A stretch of 64,000 nt of DNA from Bolinopsis microptera (Eukaryota; Ctenophora; Tentaculata; Lobata; Bolinopsidae). The translations under genes and the position numbers were made by a program. The stretch's first letter is position 1. Each line of letters opens with the position of its first letter. The stretch spans positions 3,906,001 through 3,970,000 of the forward strand of contig NC_087077.1 in assembly GCF_026151205.1 (NCBI RefSeq), read 5' to 3'. Of this stretch, positions 63,705-64,000 are shown in pieces. The notes beneath the pieces were generated by a model. It did not search any database, was not told the origin of the DNA, and worked only from the letters and a program-made list of their open reading frames with translations.

Positions 63705-64000
63705 AAGTTGTATAATCAAAAGTAATGACATGTTACCTGGTCCAATCCAATGTGATAAAAAAGAGTTTAAGATTCCAAAATAAAAATTAAACACTATAAA
63801 TATTTAATTCATTCACTGCCTTCTCTTTCAAGCACTCCCTAAAATCATGTAGGAGTATTGATAACATTGAGGTTCATATATAAGATTACCATCATAAATA
63901 TGGCATTTTATTATCGTGGTATTTGAGAGCTAAAGACTAAACCACTAAATACAATCTAATTGCCTTTCATTAAACAGTAACTGCAGTTAACTCCCTCAAG

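Noticed and set aside
63432-63794. 120-codon minus-strand frame
   Set aside because: It is the antisense of the LINE C-terminal remnant on the plus strand, which has recognisable motifs.

Overview
This is animal nuclear DNA: AT-rich, intron-dense, with single-copy metazoan genes embedded in a dense landscape of transposon remnants, minisatellites and palindromes. The gene set (TRPC-type channel, PPP1R21, DHX38/PRP16, a rhodopsin-class GPCR) needs a metazoan. The repeated reverse-transcriptase family with a zinc-finger plus PD-(D/E)XK-like C-terminus is one I associate with cnidarian genomes, so a cnidarian is my best guess (moderate to low confidence).

Layout. 1-5579: mostly non-coding, with three possible small exons of unknown ownership. 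5580-12014 (+): TRPC-like cation channel in at least eight exons; one intron holds a poly-G/poly-C ended MITE and a hAT-like MITE. 12015-16389: repeats and two hypothetical minus-strand ORFs. 16390-26691 (-): PPP1R21 in 16 exons that join in frame to 708 codons; its introns hold an opposite-strand retroelement (about 19.88-21.58 kb) and a hAT-like element filled with a 42-bp satellite. 26755-28175: 54-bp tandem array just upstream of the PPP1R21 start. 28567-33174 (-): DHX38/PRP16 spliceosomal helicase in nine exons, 1180 codons. 34.0-34.9 kb: the C-terminal part of the same retroelement family between inverted repeats. 36.19-37.24 kb: 185-bp tandem repeats. 37.2-46.6 kb: a repeat complex dominated by a palindrome of about 7.4 kb with its axis near 42.87 kb and an indel-rich sequence style suggesting poorly polished consensus. 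47027-48599 (+): GPCR, three exons. 49510-51174 (-): unrecognised helical protein, two exons. 51.34-54.70 kb: large inverted-repeat element with a retroelement fragment in its centre. 54.7-58.2 kb: nested small elements and a LINE fragment. 58.83-59.30 kb: a 5S rRNA gene or copy between long inverted repeats. 61534-62154: mariner-like MITE. 63.47-63.70 kb: LINE 3' end.

The four recognised genes do not form a pathway: calcium-permeable signalling channel, endosomal mRNA-transport (FERRY) subunit, splicing helicase, receptor. The most interesting content is mobile: three families of very short, hairpin-rich elements (about 66-123 bp uninterrupted) that begin TTGTA, leave 8-9 bp target duplications, insert into one another, and can be timed by filled and empty sites in the two arms of one inverted repeat. 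One of them shares its end sequence with the ends of a unit carrying a reverse-transcriptase fragment.
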